9,491 nt of DNA from Halobacteriales archaeon QH_10_65_19 (GTDB lineage: Archaea > Halobacteriota > Halobacteria > Halobacteriales > Haloarculaceae): contig PXQK01000047.1 of the NCBI GenBank assembly GCA_003022085.1, positions 1-9,491 of the forward strand, given 5' to 3'. This document shows positions 5,991 to 9,491 of this stretch, piece after piece. Under the pieces are notes generated by a model. The model did no database searches, was not told the origin of the DNA, and saw only the letters and a program-made list of their open reading frames with translations. Within the stretch, counting starts at the first letter, position 1. Each line of letters opens with the position of its first letter. Position numbers and translations under genes: made by a program.

Positions 5991-6057
5991 ACCCATTCAT
6001 ACCGTATTCACGCCGACCAGCGCGGCGTCTACTCCCACCGAGGGGTGAGCGGAACAA

Positions 6058-6069
6058 CAGGAATAAGAC
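6058..6069 (+). promoter_or_regulatory. Promoter of the citrate synthase-family gene
   Basis: AATAAG (6062-6067) is centred 26-27 bp upstream of the ATG at 6091, the canonical leaderless spacing. It separates this gene from the structured RNA upstream, so the RNA need not be a 5' leader. Positions 5991-6057 hold nothing else I can identify. Confidence 0.6.
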
Positions 6070-6090
6070 GGGAATCCCCCAACAGGTGGC

Positions 6091-7224
6091 ATGGCCGAGC
6101 AGATCAGCCGCGGTTTGGAGGGAGTGACAGTCGCGGAGACGCGGCTCAGTTACGTCGACGGCGAGGCGGGAGAGCTCCTCATCGGCGGGTTTCCAGTCGA
6201 GGAACTGGCACCGAACGCGACCTACGAGGAGAGCGTCTTCCTCCTGTTGCACGACCGCCTGCCCGACGCCGACGAGCGCGAGACGTTCCGTGCGGATCTG
6301 GCTGCCCGCCGGGAGATCGGCGAGGAGGTGCGGGCGGTGGTACGGCGGGCCGCCGCCGAAGAGCAGCCGGCGATGGACGCGCTCCGGATGGGGGCCGCCG
6401 CGGCGACCCTCGGTCGGAGCGACGCCGACCCCGAGGAGCACGCCCGGCGGGTCGTCGCCGTGTTCCCGACCATCGTGGCGACCTACTGGCGTTACCGACA
6501 GGGCGCGGAGCCGGTGTCGCCCCGCGAGGACCTGCGCCACGCCGCGAACTACCTGTACATGCTGACCGGCGAGGAGCAGAGCGAGGCAGCCGTCGAGGGG
6601 CTCGAGACGTACCTCAACAGCGTCGTCGACCACGGGTTGAACGCCTCGACGTTCAGCGCCCGGGTCGTCGTCTCGACGGAGTCGGACCTGGTGTCGGCGG
6701 CGACCGCCGCCGTGGGGGCATTAAAGGGGCCGCTGCACGGCGGCGCGCCCGAGCCCGCACTAGAGATGCTGCAGGAGGTCCACGAGTCGGGCGACCCCGA
6801 GGGGTACGTCCGCGAGAAACTGGCGGCTGGCGAGCGTCTGATGGGCTTCGGTCACCGCGTCTACCGGGTTCGTGACCCCCGGGCCGGGGTGCTCGAAACC
6901 GCCGCCGAGTGCTTCTATGGCGAAGATGGCGACGGCGAGGACTTCTTCGGGACCGTCCGCTCCTTCGAGGACGTCGCCGTCGACCTGCTCGCCGAGCACA
7001 AGCCCGACCGATCGCTGGAGACCAATGTCGAGTTCTACACCGCCGTGCTGCTTGATGGCGTCGCCGTCCCCACGGAGCTGTTTACAACGACGTTCGCCGT
7101 CTCGCGGGTCGGCGGGTGGATGGCACACTCGCTGGAACAGCTCGCGGACAACCGGCTCATCCGTCCCGTCTCCCGCTACGTCGGGGACACCGGACGAACG
7201 TGGACGCCCGTCGAGGAACGGTAG
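6091..7224 (+). CDS. Citrate synthase-family enzyme (citrate or 2-methylcitrate synthase)
   Basis: This 377-residue protein is the size of type I prokaryotic citrate synthase (about 370-380). The family condenses acetyl-CoA (or propionyl-CoA) with oxaloacetate. Landmarks are an N-terminal GLEGVTVAETRLSYVDGEAGELLIGG, the oxaloacetate-side His in KGPLHGGA (His216), the second catalytic His in GFGHRVY (His255), and the C-terminal TNVEFYTAVLLDG (312-324) and RVGGWMAHSLEQ. In classical enzymes the third catalytic residue is the Asp of NVDFY; here that position is Glu314. The neighbouring GGAPEP replaces the usual GGANE. This suggests a divergent paralogue, as in Bacillus CitA-type enzymes, rather than the main TCA enzyme of haloarchaea, which as I recall it has PNVDFY. 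A TATA box 26 bp upstream fixes the start. No prp or other TCA genes are adjacent, so substrate choice cannot be settled. Confidence 0.92.
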   Translation: MAEQISRGLEGVTVAETRLSYVDGEAGELLIGGFPVEELAPNATYEESVFLLLHDRLPDADERETFRADLAARREIGEEVRAVVRRAAAEEQPAMDALRMGAAAATLGRSDADPEEHARRVVAVFPTIVATYWRYRQGAEPVSPREDLRHAANYLYMLTGEEQSEAAVEGLETYLNSVVDHGLNASTFSARVVVSTESDLVSAATAAVGALKGPLHGGAPEPALEMLQEVHESGDPEGYVREKLAAGERLMGFGHRVYRVRDPRAGVLETAAECFYGEDGDGEDFFGTVRSFEDVAVDLLAEHKPDRSLETNVEFYTAVLLDGVAVPTELFTTTFAVSRVGGWMAHSLEQLADNRLIRPVSRYVGDTGRTWTPVEER

Positions 7225-7290
7225 CGGGGCCGTTGCTGGCTCCAGCCACGTCGTCTGGTCGGTATCGAATCTTATACTGATTGTTGTGAG

Positions 7291-7450
7291 TCATACGGTC
7301 GTGCGTGATTATTTTCAACACCGGGTCCCAATATCGGCGGTTTCGCGGGCTAAAACGCCCAATACGCGACTCTATAGCGTCGTCGGGCCAAGCCTGACTG
7401 CCTGGGAGACGTAGTCTCCCTCTGGTACAGAGTCACGCACGACCGTATCA
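7291..7450 (-). mobile_element. 160-bp MITE-like element, copy 2 (inverted)
   Basis: This is the second copy of the element at 1269-1428, reverse-complemented and also 160 bp. Its ends are TCATACGGTCGTGCGT (7291-7306) and ACGCACGACCGTATCA (7435-7450), one mismatch. The hairpin GGGAGAC/GTCTCCC is conserved (7404-7420), while the second hairpin of copy 1 is weakened by a change. It lies 66 bp after the citrate synthase stop and interrupts no gene. No target duplication is evident, so insertion may be old or the element may have spread by recombination. Confidence 0.8.
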
Positions 7451-7503
7451 GTACGGGATCGACCGCTAGTGATCCGGGAAAGAAATTGAGGAAATCAGGT
7501 GTA

Positions 7504-7732
7504 GAAAGCCCCCTCGCGCTCGACCGTCCGGGGCTCGCTGCGGTCCTCGCTCTCCGCCTGGCGAGACGGTCCTGCTCGCTCCGCTGCGCGGGCTGCGACT
7601 CGCTGGCCTTCGCTCGCTGTGCTCGCGAAGATACCGCCCGCTGCGGTCCTTACGTCACCGGGAATCGGAGATTCCCGAGCTCACGGCTCTCGCCGTGAAC
7701 GCCCGGGACGGATCGAGCGCTCGGGGGCTTCC
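7504..7732. repeat. 229-bp palindromic intergenic element
   Basis: The outer arms GAAAGCCCCCTCGCGCTCG (7504-7522) and CGAGCGCTCGGGGGCTTCC (7714-7732) pair at 16 of 19 positions, and the pairing continues inward with CCGTCC (7524-7529)/GGACGG (7706-7711). Inside are perfect hairpins: GGGAATC/GATTCCC (7660-7676), TCACGGC/GCCGTGA (7681-7698, loop TCTC) and CTTCGC/GCGAAG (7608-7630). The rest is low-complexity CGCTCGCTG-type sequence. There is no acidic-protein ORF. With the 160-bp element it accounts for most of the 720-bp gap 7225-7944. It may be a dispersed haloarchaeal repeat, a remnant of an IS200/IS605- or TnpB-type element and its RNA, or a structured transcript. The class is undecided. 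Confidence 0.55.
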
Positions 7733-7935
7733 TCCGGCTACCTGCCAGTTCAAATTCTTTTCTGAAGCACTAATGTTCGGACCGGCAAGCCGGACCCAGG
7801 CGCGGAACGTCGACGACCCTCCCGGCGGTCGGGGTGGCTCGACGGAGAGCAGTGTGTGAGTCGTCGGCACAGATGGAAGCAGTTATTCGCCACCCCCGCC
7901 AACGGGGGGGAAATGAGTACACGACGCGGGTCGCG

Positions 7936-7942
7936 GGTGATC
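7936..7942 (+). promoter_or_regulatory. Shine-Dalgarno-like site of the aspartate kinase gene
   Basis: GGTGATC (7936-7942) is complementary to the 16S rRNA 3' end (GAUCACC) and sits just before the ATG at 7945, which supports that start over the in-frame ATG codons at 7834 and 7873. A weak TATA-like GTTATTC (7882-7888) lies about 60 bp upstream, so this mRNA may have a short leader, unlike most genes in the window. A GC hairpin CCCCCG-CCAA-CGGGGG (7893-7908) lies between the two. Confidence 0.45.
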
Positions 7943-7944
7943 AC

Positions 7945-9126
7945 ATGCGGGTAGTCGTCAAGTTCGGCGGAACGAGCGTCGCGGACGGCGACCGGATCAA
8001 CCGCGCGGCGGACTCGATCGCAACGGTCGTCGAGCAGGGTCACGAGGTCGCCGTGGTCGTCAGCGCGCGGGGCGGGACGACCGACGAACTCCTCGAGGAG
8101 ATCAAGTTCGACGCCAGCGAGGTCGACAGGGCCGAGATCGTCAGCATGGGCGAGCGAACGTCGGTCCGGATGGTGAAAGGCGCACTGGAGGCCCGCGGGA
8201 TCGACGCGAAGTTCTTGGAGCCGGGCCGCGAGGACTGGCCGATCATCACCGACGAATACGGCGAGGTCGACGTCGCGGAGACGAAGGCGCGGGCACGGCG
8301 GTGTGTCGAGGCGATGCAGCACGAGACCGTGCCGGTCATCACCGGCTTTCTCGCCCAGGATCACGACGGGACGATCACGACGCTCGGGCGCGGCGGCAGC
8401 GACACGACCGCCGTCATGCTGGGCAACTACATGGACGCCGACGAGGTGGTGATCGTCACCGACGTCGAGGGGGTGATGACCGGCGACCCCGACGTCGTCG
8501 AGGGCGCGCGCAACGTCGGGGAGATCACCGTCGACGAGCTCCGGAACCTCTCCTTTCGCGGCGCCGAGATCGTCGCGCCGTCGGCGCTGACCTACAAGAC
8601 GGACGACCTCGGGGTCCGGGTGATCCACCACCAGCACGGCGACCTGCTGGGTGGCGGCACCGACATCGAGGGGCAGTTCGAGAACCTGATCGACCTCCAG
8701 GAGCAGAAACTGACCTGCCTGACGGTCGCCGGCCGGGCGATTCGGAACCAGCCCGGGATCCTCGCGCGGCTGTCGACGGCGCTCGCGGAGGCGGGCATCA
8801 ACATCGAGACCAGCGCCAGCGGGATGGACTCCGTGACGTTCTACACGGTCAGCAGGGACGGCGAACGCGCAGAAGCACTGATACACGAGGAGGTGATCGC
8901 CGACGACACGCTCTCGAGTGTCACCCTGGAGGGGGAGTTTGCCGCGATCCGGATCACCGGCGGCGAACTCCAGCGACAGAGCGCTGCGGTCAGCCGGGTC
9001 CTCGAACCCCTCGCCGAGGAGCACGTCTACCTCCACGACGTGATGACCAGCGCGACCTCCGTCTCGATTCTGGTCGACTGGGCCGAGCGCGACCGTGCGC
9101 TCGAACTCCTGCAGAAGACGCTATGA
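7945..9126 (+). CDS. lysC: Aspartate kinase (aspartokinase) with C-terminal ACT domains
   Basis: This 393-residue enzyme phosphorylates L-aspartate with ATP to L-aspartyl-4-phosphate, the first step toward threonine, methionine and, where present, the diaminopimelate/lysine branch. The N-terminal amino-acid-kinase domain (about 1-245) carries VKFGGTSV (4-11, ATP and substrate binding), VVSARGGTTDELL, SMGERTSV, GRGGSDTTAVMLG (about 149-161) and TDVEGVMTGDPDVV (about 172-185). Two ACT domains follow, one with the typical RNQPGILARLSTALAEAGINIETSASG segment and a second near the C-terminus (FAAIRITGGELQRQSAAVSRVLEPL). ACT domains normally give allosteric feedback by Lys or Thr; which amino acid applies here is not readable. 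The ATG at 7945 is chosen because the kinase motif begins right there and a Shine-Dalgarno-like GGTGATC precedes it; upstream in-frame codons are Arg-rich. No other pathway genes are adjacent. Confidence 0.96.
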   Translation: MRVVVKFGGTSVADGDRINRAADSIATVVEQGHEVAVVVSARGGTTDELLEEIKFDASEVDRAEIVSMGERTSVRMVKGALEARGIDAKFLEPGREDWPIITDEYGEVDVAETKARARRCVEAMQHETVPVITGFLAQDHDGTITTLGRGGSDTTAVMLGNYMDADEVVIVTDVEGVMTGDPDVVEGARNVGEITVDELRNLSFRGAEIVAPSALTYKTDDLGVRVIHHQHGDLLGGGTDIEGQFENLIDLQEQKLTCLTVAGRAIRNQPGILARLSTALAEAGINIETSASGMDSVTFYTVSRDGERAEALIHEEVIADDTLSSVTLEGEFAAIRITGGELQRQSAAVSRVLEPLAEEHVYLHDVMTSATSVSILVDWAERDRALELLQKTL

Positions 9127-9292
9127 CATCCTTCTCGGGGTACCGTCGAGGTGTCCACGCGCTTGGGACCGGGGGAGCCGACATCGACGGTAGCGAGATT
9201 CCCCTCGCGGGTCCTCCGGGCACTGTCTGTCGGAGGCACACACCGGTCGGGGAAAGGTCCCGGACTGCTGGGGTACTCACGGGGGAAGCGCC

Positions 9293-9481
9293 ATGATCGT
9301 GAGCGTCCACCGCTACGAGCTGGCGCCGACGGGGACCGGATCAGAGTTCCGTGACGCGGGGGCCGCGGCCGTCGATCGCGTCCTGTTCGAGTCGAACCTC
9401 GGGCTGATCGAGTACCGCCTCGGTCGCGTCCTCCTCCCGGCCCCGGGCCCGGAGACCCTCCCTGGCGGCAGCGGCCAGTGA
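9293..9481 (+). CDS. Small hypothetical protein
   Basis: This 62-residue ORF begins MIVSVHRYELAPTGTG and ends PETLPGGSGQ. I do not recognise a family. Support for it being real: about 90% G or C at third codon positions like the other genes, a purine-rich GGGGGAAG 4-11 bases before the ATG, and a stop TGA (9479-9481) that overlaps a GTG (9478-9480) as GTGA. That is a common junction between co-translated genes and suggests another gene starting at the window edge. Against it: no clear TATA box, and the protein is only mildly acidic. The 166 bp between aspartate kinase and this ORF hold nothing else I can identify. Confidence 0.4.
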   Translation: MIVSVHRYELAPTGTGSEFRDAGAAAVDRVLFESNLGLIEYRLGRVLLPAPGPETLPGGSGQ

Positions 9482-9491
9482 CGGCCGGTGT

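Noticed and set aside
7486..7698. 70-codon ORF inside the palindromic element
   Set aside because: It is Arg/Ser/Leu-rich low-complexity translation of CGCTCG repeats and it falls within hairpin arms.

Overview
This window reads as chromosomal DNA from a haloarchaeon (class Halobacteria). Base composition is very GC-rich, the real genes have about 90% G or C at third codon positions, and their products are rich in Asp and Glu. Most genes have a TATA-like box 24-28 bp upstream of the start codon, the usual arrangement for leaderless haloarchaeal transcripts. Which genus this is cannot be decided from the sequence alone.

Layout, left to right. Positions 1-409 are non-coding apart from a strong TATA box inside an inverted repeat. 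A PaaI-type hotdog thioesterase (410-796, +) follows, then a two-helix membrane protein with a SHOCT tail (870-1271, +). Next is a 160-bp MITE-like element (1269-1428) whose terminal inverted repeat carries the stop codon of the SHOCT gene. Then come leftward genes: a DUF1611 protein of the DgcN type (1517-2524), and upstream of it a two-gene unit made of a coiled-coil Vms1/ANKZF1-like (VLRF1) peptidyl-tRNA hydrolase or release factor (4036-4929) and a cytochrome P450 (2693-4027). A short thioredoxin (5071-5346, +) is divergent from that unit.

The 744-bp gap 5347-6090 is the most interesting part. It has its own TATA box (5471-5477). About 26 bp downstream starts a sequence of about 490 nt whose ends form a 17-bp helix (5503-5519 with 5974-5990). 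Inside this are a second helix, a perfect 8-bp plus 5-bp compound hairpin, and four hairpins that all have a 5-bp stem and a 7-nt T-loop-like loop (UGRRANY). I read it as a large structured non-coding RNA. It lacks the hallmarks of RNase P RNA and of 7S/SRP RNA and I do not recognise its class. It is the best candidate here for something undescribed.

To the right are a citrate synthase-family enzyme with its own promoter (6091-7224, +), a second copy of the 160-bp element in opposite orientation (7291-7450), a 229-bp palindromic intergenic element (7504-7732), an aspartate kinase with two C-terminal ACT domains (7945-9126, +), and a small ORF (9293-9481, +) whose stop overlaps a possible next start at the window edge.

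The genes do not form one pathway. They are mostly housekeeping or metabolic monocistrons, plus one tight two-gene unit (VLRF1-P450). The two inverted copies of the 160-bp element bracket about 5.9 kb that could in principle be inverted by recombination.
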